From NCBI RefSeq assembly GCF_003610465.1, contig NZ_RAQI01000002.1, positions 682,001 through 746,000 on the forward strand: DNA of 64,000 nt. The letters are read 5' to 3'. Positions 1 to 9,553 of this stretch are shown here, piece by piece. The notes under the pieces were generated by a model, which was given only the letters and a program-made list of their open reading frames with translations, was not told the origin of the DNA and made no database searches. Source of the DNA: Xenorhabdus ehlersii. Its GTDB lineage: Bacteria > Pseudomonadota > Gammaproteobacteria > Enterobacterales > Enterobacteriaceae. A program made the position numbers and the translations under genes. How positions within the stretch are numbered: position 1 is the first letter of the stretch; the number at the start of each line of letters is the position of its first letter.

Positions 1-104
1 CCAGAAACAAGCATTACGGTGAATAAGCTAAGGCCGAACATCAATATGACGACCACAAAATGAGAGAAACGGCAGAATATGTATAGCGCCTCTAGAGAGA
101 TCAT
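1..104 (-). CDS. copD: CopD family copper resistance membrane protein (N-terminal fragment)
   Basis: Only the first ~34 codons lie in the window; the gene runs off the left edge. The ATG at 104-102 overlaps the copC stop by one base (TAATG), so the two genes are translationally coupled. The visible protein is one hydrophobic N-terminal helix (starts MISLEALYIFCRFSHFVVV), like E. coli YebZ/CopD. CopD proteins are polytopic inner-membrane proteins linked to copper uptake or resistance together with periplasmic CopC. Identity rests on the helix and the copC-copD order, so the family is likely but the fragment is short. Confidence 0.7.
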   Translation of the reverse strand, partial: MISLEALYIFCRFSHFVVVILMFGLSLFTVMLVS

Positions 105-490
105 TATCTTACGGTAAAACTATAAACGCCTTTTGTTTTATGACCATCGACAGAGAGTACACTCCAATCAACACTGTATTTTCCCGCAGTAAGTTTGCCT
201 TCAACTGGCAGGATTAACTTGGTTTTGGTTTCAGGATCGAGTTCCAACTTACCTGTTTTCACTACGGCTCTTTCTGGGCCAATCAATTTTACCTTACTGA
301 ATCCAAGTTCAATACGTTCTGAGAAGTTCAAGGTGATAGTTTGTGGGGCAGCTTCAACCGTTGTATTTTCTGCGGGAGTCTGATCTTTCAAATGTGCATG
401 GGCCAAAGCCTGCTGACAAGACATGCCGACAAACAGAACCACAAGAGTAGATAATTTGGTCCAGAATGAACGGATGTTAAGAATAAACAT
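104..490 (-). CDS. copC: CopC/YobA family periplasmic copper-binding protein
   Basis: This 128-residue protein has a signal peptide ending near residue 30 (...QQALA), so the mature chain would begin His-Ala-His. The N-terminal histidine is a known Cu(II) ligand in CopC proteins. The rest is a CopC beta-sandwich with the family's NFSE motif and the C-terminal VDGHKTKG segment, whose His is another metal-site residue. A purine-rich AAAGGG lies about 9 bases before the ATG. Next to copD it forms a copper-handling pair, as yobA-yebZ does in E. coli. Function is inferred from the family. Confidence 0.9.
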   Translation of the reverse strand: MFILNIRSFWTKLSTLVVLFVGMSCQQALAHAHLKDQTPAENTTVEAAPQTITLNFSERIELGFSKVKLIGPERAVVKTGKLELDPETKTKLILPVEGKLTAGKYSVDWSVLSVDGHKTKGVYSFTVR

Positions 491-635
491 ATAGATAACC
501 CTTTAATATGTAGATGAATTCTTTATACTTGAAGGGAGATTCTATACCAAAAAATCTGTTTAATCTGCGGTAATTGACGAGTAATGTCCTGACCTGTGAG
601 ACACTACGCAAAAATGGGGATAAAAGAAGGAGAAC

Positions 636-689
636 CGTAACCCCGGTTTCACCATGCATGAAAAAACACGCAAAGAAACGGGAGTTACG
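636..689. other. Imperfect inverted repeat downstream of ftnA
   Basis: CGTAAC (636-641) pairs with GTTACG (684-689) and GTTTC (646-650) with GAAAC (675-679), with one or two mismatches between. The loop of about 24 bases contains ATGCAT. It lies in the 236-base gap between copC and ftnA, just past the ftnA 3' end. It may end ftnA transcripts, but there is no clear T-run on that strand. Confidence 0.35.
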
Positions 690-749
690 ATGGAAAAACC
701 GATCAAATTGAAAGACGAAGGCTATATCAGGCGTGTGCCGGTACCATAG
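654..749 (+). CDS. Possible 31-residue ORF convergent with ftnA
   Basis: An ATG at 654 opens 31 codons, with an in-frame second ATG at 690 preceded by GGGAG at good spacing. The product is basic and charged ([16 protein letters not shown] at its start) and resembles nothing I recognise. Its last 23 bases overlap the ftnA 3' end on the opposite strand. The first ATG lies inside the inverted repeat at 636-689. It could be a gene remnant or chance; only the ribosome binding site before the second ATG supports translation. Confidence 0.2.
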   Translation: MHEKTRKETGVTMEKPIKLKDEGYIRRVPVP

Positions 750-1233
750 ACAATCCCTTAAGTTCTTTATCCAACAGGAACAGAGCTTTTCCACTTTCGC
801 CCACCATCTCCAGTTTGTCCAGAATGGATTTGAACAGTTTCTCTTCTTCATGCTGTTCAGCAACATACCACTGCAAGAAATTAAAAGTGGAATAGTCTTG
901 TGTCGTCATCGCTACATGGGCAAGTTTATTAATCTCTTCTGTGATCAATTTTTCATGCTCATAAGTCTGATTAAATACATCAGAGATAGACTTGAATTCT
1001 ACAGGCGGGGCCTGAATAGCGCCCAATACAGGCATTGAACCAGTGTCACCTAAATAATCAAACAAACGTTGCATATGTTGCATCTCTTCCTGTGAATGAG
1101 TCTTTAAAAACGCTGCAGCGCCTTCATATCCTTTATCACTGCACCATGCACTCATTTGCAGGTATAAATTCGCAGAATAAAATTCCAGGTTTAATTGCTC
1201 ATTTAATTTTTTGATCATTTCTTGTTTTAACAT
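727..1233 (-). CDS. ftnA: Non-heme ferritin FtnA
   Basis: A 168-residue four-helix ferritin subunit, which assembles into a 24-mer that oxidises Fe(II) and stores it in the cytosol. Ferroxidase ligands are visible: Glu17, the Glu49-Glu50 / His53 motif (QEEMQH), and later glutamates. The EQHEEEKLF segment near residue 128 is typical of FtnA. Length is close to E. coli FtnA (165). TAGGAGAG precedes the ATG. The C-terminal tail is short and ends PAHA. It stands alone and diverges from holE across an AT-rich region with a weak Fur-like sequence. Confidence 0.96.
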   Translation of the reverse strand: MLKQEMIKKLNEQLNLEFYSANLYLQMSAWCSDKGYEGAAAFLKTHSQEEMQHMQRLFDYLGDTGSMPVLGAIQAPPVEFKSISDVFNQTYEHEKLITEEINKLAHVAMTTQDYSTFNFLQWYVAEQHEEEKLFKSILDKLEMVGESGKALFLLDKELKGLSMVPAHA

Positions 1234-1569
1234 CGGCCAACTCTCCTAATAACTCATTAAACTTGGCGTATTATGCCAATTAAAACCACACAATACAAAA
1301 AACAAAATAAAAATATATAAGAATTTGATAAATAAGGTTTTATTCACAACAAATAAACAAGAATAAATCTCATTAAATATGAGAAAATAAGAATCAGTTT
1401 TGTTTAATTAAATTTTTATTCAAAAAAACATTTTTAATAAAAATGAGAATTGATATTATTTATGTTTATTAGATGTATTTTTACCCTTTTTTAAACAACT
1501 TGCTAAACAAAAAAGAGTCTATTAATTTTCTTTTAGAGAAATTAAAAATGAGTTTTCAGAGAGGCCAAA
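1234..1569. promoter_or_regulatory. AT-rich ftnA/holE divergent promoter region with weak Fur-like site
   Basis: No gene is seen in these 336 bases, which are strikingly AT-rich with many A and T tracts. At 1444-1458 the 15-mer TGAGAATTGATATTA matches the 7-1-7 Fur consensus TGATAATnATTATCA at about 10 of 14 positions. Fur influence on ftnA is known in E. coli, so a functional site is possible. The match is modest in such AT-rich DNA. Confidence 0.3.
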
Positions 1570-1800
1570 ATGGAACATAACTTAGCCAAATTATCTAAAG
1601 ATGAAATGAATAAGGTCAATGTTGATTTAGCCGCATCCGGTGTTGCTTTTAAAGAACGTTATAACATGCCTGTCATTCCTGACACTGTTGAACAATCACA
1701 ACCAGCACATCTGCGGGAATATTTCCAACAACGCTTACAGCATTACCGCCAGCAATCAAAATTACTGTCACGCCTGCCTTATGAGCCTAAAAGTCGCTGA
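1570..1800 (+). CDS. holE: DNA polymerase III subunit theta
   Basis: The 76-residue protein matches E. coli HolE almost throughout: NLAKL, then [20 protein letters not shown] and the C-terminal LSRLPYEPK. Theta binds and stabilises the epsilon proofreading subunit in the polymerase III core. Length equals the E. coli protein. GAGG precedes the ATG by a normal distance. The copD-copC-(ftnA)-holE neighbourhood parallels E. coli yebZ-yobA-holE, with ftnA as the local addition. A strong hairpin follows the stop. Confidence 0.95.
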   Translation: MEHNLAKLSKDEMNKVNVDLAASGVAFKERYNMPVIPDTVEQSQPAHLREYFQQRLQHYRQQSKLLSRLPYEPKSR

Positions 1801-1816
1801 AGGAATGATATGAGAA

Positions 1817-1848
1817 AAGATAACCACCCGCAACGTGGTGGTTATCTT
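1817..1848. terminator. Bidirectional terminator between holE and pip
   Basis: A perfect 12-bp stem, AAGATAACCACC (1817-1828) with GGTGGTTATCTT (1837-1848), has an 8-base loop. On the minus strand it is followed by TCTTTTCTC, which suits pip. On the plus strand it would end holE. Confidence 0.75.
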
Positions 1849-1865
1849 AACTATTTCCAGTAAAT

Positions 1866-2828
<963 letters not shown>

Positions 2829-2834
2829 TCACTG

Positions 2835-2869
2835 TTTAAACAAAACGGGATACTTTCCCAGTATCCCGT
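2835..2869 (-). terminator. Rho-independent terminator of yebF
   Basis: A perfect 10-bp stem pairs ACGGGATACT (2845-2854) with AGTATCCCGT (2860-2869) around a TTCCC loop. On the minus strand TTTTGTTT follows. It separates yebF from pip. Confidence 0.8.
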
Positions 2870-2903
2870 ACATATTTAAAGAAAAGATGGTGTGACAAGT
2901 TAT

Positions 2904-3275
2904 TTACTTTACTTCACTATAACTAATAGTCTCTTTTTGGCAATCAATTATGACGTTGTAACTTTTATCTTTTTTCGTTCCTCGGACGATCAGAGGAACC
3001 TGCAATGCGTCCTTATCACCAGTAATATCATTGACATTTACCCACGCAATCGGTTTTGCAGTGCCTAATTGCTTTCTGTCTTCATCCCAGTGATTAATAC
3101 GATTTTGTAAAAAATCTTGCTTAACCTGTGCCGCTACTTGATCTTTGGTTAAATTTTTACAAGAAATAAACTTCGCCACACGCTCATTATCAGCAGCGGT
3201 TGCAGTAAACGAAACAGAAAACAAAACACCTGCACTCAATAAACTAATACGACGAATAAATTGACTTGCCTTCAT
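2904..3275 (-). CDS. yebF: YebF family secreted protein
   Basis: The start is taken at the ATG at 3275 because AGGAGG sits six bases upstream; the GTG at 3293 has no such site. The 123-residue product begins with a signal peptide ending near TATAA. The mature part follows E. coli YebF, including a KQDFLQNRI.HW segment, IAWVNVNDI and LIVRG. Two Cys residues (FISCKN and IIDCQK) match the YebF disulfide. YebF reaches the medium in E. coli and a homologue acts in colicin M immunity. The role here is unknown. Confidence 0.85.
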   Translation of the reverse strand: MKASQFIRRISLLSAGVLFSVSFTATAADNERVAKFISCKNLTKDQVAAQVKQDFLQNRINHWDEDRKQLGTAKPIAWVNVNDITGDKDALQVPLIVRGTKKDKSYNVIIDCQKETISYSEVK

Positions 3276-3376
3276 ATTACCTCCTATTACCACCCAAAGA
3301 GTATGGATTAAAAGTTGCGATAAATTAACATGTAGTAGAAAGTAATTATGTGAGTTTTGTTAAAAATGCGTTGCGA

Positions 3377-3559
3377 CTAGTTTTCACCGTCTTCAAATAA
3401 AACATGGATCTGCTCATGGTTCTGGTGCTTTTCGCGTAATTCCTGAGCAACAATAGCAATGGCTTCTCCGCTGCCCATTCCTTCGGAAATAAGCTGATGG
3501 ATCCTTTCTACGGCTGCTTGCTGCTCTTCATGGGATAATGCTGGCATACCTGAAAACAT
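3377..3559 (-). CDS. yoaH: YoaH family (UPF0181) protein
   Basis: A 60-residue cytosolic protein of unknown function, recognisable as YoaH from [20 protein letters not shown], the [12 protein letters not shown] segment and an acidic C-terminus. The ATG at 3559 is preferred over an upstream in-frame TTG because GAGG lies 8 bases before it and it matches the E. coli start. It diverges from pabB, exactly as yoaH does in E. coli. Confidence 0.9.
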   Translation of the reverse strand: MFSGMPALSHEEQQAAVERIHQLISEGMGSGEAIAIVAQELREKHQNHEQIHVLFEDGEN

Positions 3560-3708
3560 CGTTATAACCTCAAACAAAACATAACAATTAATGGCAAACG
3601 GCGATTATAGCCTGTTTTATCTCAAGTCAGGAGCGAGATTGTGTGATAATCTCCGTGGATTAATATGTTATTCCTTATGGATTGCTAAACACCAATATTG
3701 ATGCCGTC

Positions 3709-5079
3709 ATGAAAATTGCATTACAAAAACGACAATTACCGTATTCTCCTGATCTCGCCATTCACTATTTCGCCCCCCTTTCTGCATTACCTTGGGCCAT
3801 GCTGTTACATTCTGGAACCGCCGAACATCCGCATAATCGATTTGATATTATTGTCGCCGAACCTGTGACAACCCTTGTCACCCAAAGAGCATCTACCGAA
3901 ATTAATTGTCATGGTAAGGTTTCTCTTTCTCAGGAAGATCCCTTCCAGCTATTAAAAGACCATCTTCACCCCTGGGGTATTGATGCTCAATTTGATCCGG
4001 ACCTGCCTTTTCAAGGAGGAGCATTAGGTATATGGGGATACGATCTCGGACGACGTATTGAAAAGTTACCTGAATTAGCCACCAATGAACTGAACTTTCC
4101 TGATATGGCTATAGGTATCTACGATTGGGGATTAATTATTGATCATCAGCTAAAGAAAGTGACGTTACTGAGCTACCACAATATTGACGAACGGCTGACA
4201 TGGTTAGAGTCTCTACGAGAAAACAGGAAAGAAGGTTTTTCCCTGACAAGTCCGTGGCAATCCAATATGACAGCACAGCAATACCACGAAAAAATTGCTC
4301 AAATCCATTGCTACCTACGAGAAGGGGATTGCTATCAAGTCAATTTATCACAACGGTTCCATGCTAATTATGAGGGAGATGAATGGCAGGCATTTATCCA
4401 GCTCAATGAAAGTAATCAAGCTCCCTTTTCTGCCTTTATTCGCTTGCCTGAACACTGTGTTATCAGCGTTTCACCTGAACGTTTTATTCTTTTGAAAGAT
4501 CATCACATTCAGACACGCCCAATAAAAGGAACGCTGCCCCGATTACAAAACCCCACAGAGGATCAATTGCAAGCAGAGAAATTAGCAAACTCACGCAAAG
4601 ATCGTGCGGAAAACCTGATGATTGTTGACTTGTTGAGAAATGACATTGGGCGAGTTGCCACTCCAGGCTCGGTCAAAGTACCTGAATTATTTGTTGTTGA
4701 GCCTTTTCCGGCCGTACACCATCTGGTCAGCACCATCACAGCAACCTTGCCCGACACATATCATGCCACAGATTTACTGCGTGCCTGTTTTCCCGGCGGC
4801 TCAATCACGGGTGCTCCTAAAATCCGAGCCATGGAAATCATTGAAGAGTTGGAACCACATCGCAGACATGGATATTGTGGTGCTGTTGGCTATATTAGTT
4901 TCTGCGGTACAATGGACAGCAATATTACTATTCGTACCTTACTGACAGAAAAAGGAAAAATTTACTGTTGGGCAGGGGGTGGTATCGTCGCAGATAGTAT
5001 TGCTGAAAAAGAATATCAAGAAACATTTGATAAACTCGGACGGATCTTACCTCAATTAGGGGAACTATCTATACCATGA
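3709..5079 (+). CDS. pabB: Aminodeoxychorismate synthase component I
   Basis: PabB converts chorismate and PabA-supplied ammonia to 4-amino-4-deoxychorismate for folate synthesis. Chorismate-binding motifs are clear: PIKGTLPR (with the catalytic Lys), RDRAENLMIVDLLRNDIGRV and PGGSITGAPK. The N-terminal domain carries SALPWAMLLHSG and the GALGIWGYDLGRR segment, as in E. coli. The ATG at 3709 is chosen because its N-terminus aligns in length with E. coli PabB; a TTG at 3682 in frame is an alternative and neither has a strong ribosome binding site. The stop overlaps the nudL start (ATGA). Confidence 0.94.
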   Translation: MKIALQKRQLPYSPDLAIHYFAPLSALPWAMLLHSGTAEHPHNRFDIIVAEPVTTLVTQRASTEINCHGKVSLSQEDPFQLLKDHLHPWGIDAQFDPDLPFQGGALGIWGYDLGRRIEKLPELATNELNFPDMAIGIYDWGLIIDHQLKKVTLLSYHNIDERLTWLESLRENRKEGFSLTSPWQSNMTAQQYHEKIAQIHCYLREGDCYQVNLSQRFHANYEGDEWQAFIQLNESNQAPFSAFIRLPEHCVISVSPERFILLKDHHIQTRPIKGTLPRLQNPTEDQLQAEKLANSRKDRAENLMIVDLLRNDIGRVATPGSVKVPELFVVEPFPAVHHLVSTITATLPDTYHATDLLRACFPGGSITGAPKIRAMEIIEELEPHRRHGYCGAVGYISFCGTMDSNITIRTLLTEKGKIYCWAGGGIVADSIAEKEYQETFDKLGRILPQLGELSIP

Positions 5080-5645
5080 CATCGCTCTCTGACTTCATTC
5101 ATCGGTTTCAATTGCAGCTTCCTGCACGACCAGTACATTTAGCCAGCAACCAACGGAATGCTGCGGTATTATTGCCGATTATATGTAAGCCAGAGCCAAC
5201 GCTGTTATTCACCCAACGTTCCGCAAGCCTCCGCTCCCACGCCGGGCAAATTGCTTTTCCGGGCGGAGCGGCAGATCCTGAAGACGCTTCCCTTATTGCC
5301 ACTGCCTTGCGTGAGGCAGAAGAAGAAGTCAGTCTACCGCAAGATAAGGTACAAATACTGGGGCAATTAGCCCCCTTGGATAGCATTGGAGGTTATCGTG
5401 TCACTCCGGTAATTGGGCTTATTTCCGAACCAATCTCTTTTCGAACCAACCCAGCAGAAGTAGCGAGCATTTTTGAAATCCCGCTGTTTGATGCACTTTC
5501 CCTTCCCCATTATCGGTATCTGGATATAAAACGCCACAATCAACAGCGCCGAGTCTATTTTTATTGGCACCAAGAGCATATGATTTGGGGATTAACCGCA
5601 GCCATTATTTATCGTTTAGCACAGCAAGTGCAAAAAACGCCCTAA
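5076..5645 (+). CDS. nudL: CoA pyrophosphatase, Nudix family (NudL)
   Basis: This 189-residue Nudix hydrolase shows the UPF0035 signature LLFTQRSASLRSHAG followed by IAFPGGA. A Nudix helix, ALREAEEEV, is near residues 74-82 and supplies the Mg-binding glutamates. The family hydrolyses coenzyme A and related diphosphates. The start overlaps the pabB stop by four bases, so the pair is translationally coupled. The order pabB-nudL-sdaA is as in E. coli. Confidence 0.9.
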   Translation: MTSLSDFIHRFQLQLPARPVHLASNQRNAAVLLPIICKPEPTLLFTQRSASLRSHAGQIAFPGGAADPEDASLIATALREAEEEVSLPQDKVQILGQLAPLDSIGGYRVTPVIGLISEPISFRTNPAEVASIFEIPLFDALSLPHYRYLDIKRHNQQRRVYFYWHQEHMIWGLTAAIIYRLAQQVQKTP

Positions 5646-5812
5646 ATTGGACACAAAACGCCACAAAACTGTGCATTACTTATCCATAATCATATCAATT
5701 GCTATTATAATTAAAAAAAAACTGTAAACTCCTTTATCAACACTACCAAATAACAGTAAAGTAGCGCGCTTTATATAAATAACTATATCTCTCTTCTTTA
5801 AAGGAGTCTGGC

Positions 5813-7177
5813 GTGATTAGCGTTTTCGACATGTTTAAGGTGGGTATTGGCCCATCCAGCTCTCATACTGTTGGTCCTATGAAAGCAGGCAAACAATTTG
5901 TCGATGATCTTGTAAACCAGGGGGTAATGTCCTCTATCACGCGTGTAGCTGTTGATGTATACGGCTCACTTTCATTAACCGGGAAAGGTCACCATACGGA
6001 TATCGCTATCATCATGGGTCTGGCAGGTAATATGCCGGCAACTGTTGATATTGATTCAATTCCAGGTTTTATTCGTGATGTTGAGCAAACTGAACGTTTG
6101 CCGCTGGCAAATGGTTTACACGAAGTCGATTTTCCTCGCGATGGCGGTATGAACTTCCGTAGCGATAACTTATCACTGCACGAAAACGGCATGCAAATTC
6201 ATGCGTTCGCCGGTGACGAAAAAGTTTACAGCAAAACCTACTACTCCATCGGTGGTGGTTTTATTGTTGATGAAGAACATTTTGGCAAGCCATCCCAGGA
6301 TTCCAAACCTGTTTCTTATCCTTACAGCTCTGCGGCTGAACTACTGATGAACTGTAATAAAACAGGTTTGTCTGTTTCTGGCCTGATGATGAAAAATGAA
6401 TTGGATCTACACAGCAAAGAAGAAATTGCTGAGTATTTCGCAGATGTCTGGGCAACCATGCAAGCTTGTATTGAGCGTGGCCTGAACACAGAAGGGGTTT
6501 TACCAGGCCCATTGCGTGTTCCTCGTCGTGCCGCCGCACTGCACCGTATGCTGACATCATCAAACAAATTGTCTAATGACCCAATGAATGTTGTCGATTT
6601 AATCAATATGTTTGCATTGGCCGTCAATGAAGAAAATGCGGCTGGTGGCCGTGTTGTTACGGCCCCAACCAATGGCGCGTGTGGTATTGTCCCTGCTGTT
6701 TTGGCCTATTACAACCATTGCATTGAACCTGTGACAGCGGAACTATACACGCGCTATTTCCTGGCCGCGGGTGCAATTGGTATCTTATATAAGATGAATG
6801 CCTCTATTTCTGGTGCGGAAGTTGGCTGCCAGGGCGAAGTTGGAGTTGCTTGTTCTATGGCGGCAGCCGGTCTTGCAGAATTACTCGGCGCAAGCCCTGA
6901 GCAGGTTTGTATCGCAGCAGAAATTGGCATGGAACATAACCTCGGCTTGACTTGTGACCCTGTTGCAGGCCAGGTGCAAGTTCCTTGTATTGAACGTAAT
7001 GCCATTGCATCAGTTAAAGCGATCAATGCTTCCCGTATGGCACTTCGCCGTACCAGTGAACCACGTGTTTCTCTCGATAAAGTTATTGAGACCATGTATG
7101 AAACGGGCAAAGATATGAACGCGAAATACCGTGAAACTTCACGCGGTGGTTTGGCGATAAAAGTTCAATGTGACTAA
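5813..7177 (+). CDS. sdaA: L-serine ammonia-lyase (serine deaminase), iron-sulfur type
   Basis: The 454-residue enzyme deaminates L-serine to pyruvate and ammonia. It begins with GTG, preceded by AAGGAG at 5801-5806, as E. coli sdaA also does. The N-terminal beta domain has VGIGPSSSHTVGPMKAG, and the catalytic domain has PTNGACGIVPA, GCQGEVGVACSMAA and DPVAGQVQVPCIERN. The cysteines in these motifs include the ligands of the [4Fe-4S] cluster. Identity to E. coli SdaA is high from end to end. Two hairpins follow the stop. Confidence 0.97.
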   Translation: MISVFDMFKVGIGPSSSHTVGPMKAGKQFVDDLVNQGVMSSITRVAVDVYGSLSLTGKGHHTDIAIIMGLAGNMPATVDIDSIPGFIRDVEQTERLPLANGLHEVDFPRDGGMNFRSDNLSLHENGMQIHAFAGDEKVYSKTYYSIGGGFIVDEEHFGKPSQDSKPVSYPYSSAAELLMNCNKTGLSVSGLMMKNELDLHSKEEIAEYFADVWATMQACIERGLNTEGVLPGPLRVPRRAAALHRMLTSSNKLSNDPMNVVDLINMFALAVNEENAAGGRVVTAPTNGACGIVPAVLAYYNHCIEPVTAELYTRYFLAAGAIGILYKMNASISGAEVGCQGEVGVACSMAAAGLAELLGASPEQVCIAAEIGMEHNLGLTCDPVAGQVQVPCIERNAIASVKAINASRMALRRTSEPRVSLDKVIETMYETGKDMNAKYRETSRGGLAIKVQCD

Positions 7178-7182
7178 TATAA

Positions 7183-7230
7183 AATACTGCCCATTTATTA
7201 TGCAATGAGCAGTATTATTGCCTATTTTTT
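7183..7230 (+). terminator. First terminator-like hairpin after sdaA
   Basis: AATACTGC (7183-7190) pairs with GCAGTATT (7209-7216) around an 18-base loop. A T-run follows at 7224-7230. The distance from stem to T-run makes it weaker than the next hairpin. Confidence 0.5.
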
Positions 7231-7254
7231 CTACATTTGGATTTTAGCTGAAAT

Positions 7255-7287
7255 AATATCCCTTCCATCTGGTAGGGATATTTTTTT
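7255..7287 (+). terminator. Rho-independent terminator of sdaA
   Basis: A 9-bp stem, AATATCCCT (7255-7263) with AGGGATATT (7274-7282), runs straight into seven T residues (7281-7287). This is a canonical intrinsic terminator. Confidence 0.85.
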
Positions 7288-7687
7288 GGCTGAAACGAGT
7301 TACTAAAGTACATTATTTTCCATTTTACGGTAAAAACATCACAATTTTTTTATAAGAAAATTAAGAAAATGTTACCGGAAACAAAAACAAACACCAAGTT
7401 ATAAGAAATTATTAGAATTTTAAAATAAAATTTTATTATTTAACATAATAAAATATTGTTTTAACCTGTCAAAATAGTCTGTCTTAATTTTTCTGACTGA
7501 TAGCAATTTTCTTGAAGGCTGCAAATGATATTCTAACTATATATTTACTTATGTAACAAAATATAAAACCATAACAGTTTTATGTTCACGACTATCCTAT
7601 TGATTGATAGGAAGTTAAATACATTAGAAATATTGAGTATGAGCTTGCAGTAGTCTGAGTTCAATTGTTATAGAAAGGGGAAAACAA
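7288..7687 (+). promoter_or_regulatory. manXYZ upstream region
   Basis: Four hundred bases without a gene, very AT-rich. It must hold the manXYZ promoter. I could not confidently place a CRP or Mlc operator, although both control this operon in E. coli. GAAAGGGG at 7673-7680 is the manX ribosome binding site. Confidence 0.5.
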
Positions 7688-8656
7688 GTGAGTATAGCCA
7701 TTATGATTGGCACACACGGGGCCGCGGCGGAACAGCTGCTTCGAACCACAGAGATGTTGATTGGGGAACAGGAAAATGTTTCTTATATCGACTTTGTGCC
7801 CGGTGAAAATGCTGATACGTTATTCGAGAAATACAACCAAAAGCTGGAATCGCTTGATACAGAACAAGGCGTACTGTTTTTCGTCGATACCTGGGGTGGC
7901 AGTCCATTCAATGCCGCAAACCGCATTGTGATTGATAAAGACAACTATGAAATCGTTACTGGTGTCAATGTTCCGATGCTGGTTGAAGCTTTCATGTGTC
8001 GTGACGATGATCCAACGATGGAAGAGCTGGTTGCTGTTGCATTGGAAACCGGCAAAGAAGGGATCCGAGCCCTTAAAGCAAAACAAGATGAAGATCCTGC
8101 CAAACCTGAACCCGTGAAACCCGCTGCACCTGTTTCAGTCATTTCCGCTTCATCAACCTCTGTGGGCGGCCATATGAAGATTGCCCTCGCACGCATTGAT
8201 GATCGCCTTATCCACGGCCAAGTTGCTACCCGTTGGACTAAGGAAACTAACGTCAAGCGTATCATTGTCGTCAGTGATGAAGTTGCCCTGGATACTGTTC
8301 GCTCCACCTTGTTGAAACAAGTTGCACCTCCCGGTGTTAGCGCTCATGTTATAGACGTTGCCAAGTGCGTTCGGGTTTATAACAACCCCAAATATGCCGG
8401 TGAACGTGTCATGCTACTATTCACCAATCCAACAGATGTTCTGCGCATTGTCGAAGGTGGCGTCGCTATCGAATCCATAAACATCGGTGGCATGGCTTTC
8501 CGTCAAGGAAAAACCCAGATCAACAACGCGATTTCCGTTGATAAGACTGACATTGAAGCCTTTGAAAAACTGAACTCTCGTGGCATAGAACTTGAAGCTC
8601 GTAAAGTTGCTAGTGATACCCGTTTGAACATGATGGATCTGCTGAAAAAAGTTTAA
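7688..8656 (+). CDS. manX: Mannose PTS transporter subunit IIAB
   Basis: This 322-residue cytosolic protein passes phosphate from HPr to mannose-family sugars entering through ManYZ. The IIA domain (about 1-135) has the phosphorylated His10 in IGTHG. An Ala/Pro-rich linker (about 137-162) joins it to the IIB domain, where RLIHGQVATRW carries His176. Length and both active sites match E. coli ManX. Translation starts at GTG with GGGG upstream. It is the first gene of manXYZ. Confidence 0.96.
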   Translation: MSIAIMIGTHGAAAEQLLRTTEMLIGEQENVSYIDFVPGENADTLFEKYNQKLESLDTEQGVLFFVDTWGGSPFNAANRIVIDKDNYEIVTGVNVPMLVEAFMCRDDDPTMEELVAVALETGKEGIRALKAKQDEDPAKPEPVKPAAPVSVISASSTSVGGHMKIALARIDDRLIHGQVATRWTKETNVKRIIVVSDEVALDTVRSTLLKQVAPPGVSAHVIDVAKCVRVYNNPKYAGERVMLLFTNPTDVLRIVEGGVAIESINIGGMAFRQGKTQINNAISVDKTDIEAFEKLNSRGIELEARKVASDTRLNMMDLLKKV

Positions 8657-8739
8657 CCATAAAAACAAATGTCATTTTATTAACCATTACTCAATAACAA
8701 AATTCTTACCAAATTACATTTGGTTACAGGAGAAAAACA

Positions 8740-9540
8740 ATGGAAATTACCGTTGTTCAATTTGTGTTGATATTCATCGTTGCCTGTATCGCAGGTATGG
8801 ATTCAATTCTTGATGAATTTCAATTTCACCGACCATTAGTTGCTTGTACATTAGTCGGTTTAGTGCTTGGCGATATAAAAACCGGCATTATCATCGGCGG
8901 AACACTGGAAATGATTGCCCTTGGCTGGATGAATATCGGTGCAGCAGTCGCCCCCGATGCAGCATTGGCTTCTATCATTTCAACCATTCTGGTTATCGCA
9001 GGTGGGCAAGATGTCGGTGCCGGTATCGCACTGGCTATTCCACTGGCAGCAGCGGGCCAGGTTCTGACTATCATTGTCCGTACCTTGACTGTTGGTTTCC
9101 AACACGCAGCCGACAAAGCAGCAGAAAACGGCAATCTTCGCGCAATTAGCGTCATTCACGTTTCAGCTTTGCTGCTCCAGGCTATGCGAATCGCCATCCC
9201 TGCCCTGATTGTTGCTGTATCAGTAGGAACTTCTGAAGTTCAGCATATGTTGAATTCCATTCCACAAGTGGTTACCAGCGGCCTGAATATCGCCGGTGGT
9301 ATGATCGTGGTTGTCGGTTATGCAATGGTGATTAACATGATGCGCGCAGGTTATCTGATGCCATTCTTCTACCTTGGTTTCGTAACTGCGGCCTTCACTA
9401 ACTTCAACCTTGTCGCATTAGGTGTGATTGGTATTGTCATGGCAATCCTATATATCCAGCTTAGCCCAAAATATAATCAATCACAGGCAGCCACCCATGC
9501 TGGTAATACCCCAAACGACCTTGATAACGAATTAGATTAA
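8740..9540 (+). CDS. manY: Mannose PTS transporter subunit IIC
   Basis: A polytopic inner-membrane protein of 266 residues, the same length as E. coli ManY. It begins MEITVVQFVLIFIVACIAGM and has the conserved GGTLEMIALGWMNIGAAVAPD segment of the EII-Sor family. With ManZ it forms the sugar channel; in E. coli the pair is also used by phage lambda DNA and some microcins. CAGGAG precedes the ATG. It lies 83 bases after manX and 13 before manZ. Confidence 0.96.
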   Translation: MEITVVQFVLIFIVACIAGMDSILDEFQFHRPLVACTLVGLVLGDIKTGIIIGGTLEMIALGWMNIGAAVAPDAALASIISTILVIAGGQDVGAGIALAIPLAAAGQVLTIIVRTLTVGFQHAADKAAENGNLRAISVIHVSALLLQAMRIAIPALIVAVSVGTSEVQHMLNSIPQVVTSGLNIAGGMIVVVGYAMVINMMRAGYLMPFFYLGFVTAAFTNFNLVALGVIGIVMAILYIQLSPKYNQSQAATHAGNTPNDLDNELD

Positions 9541-9553
9541 GAGGATAAACAAC

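Noticed and set aside
477..866. 129-codon open frame overlapping copC start and ftnA end
   Set aside because: It overlaps real genes in another frame and its translation shows no family features.
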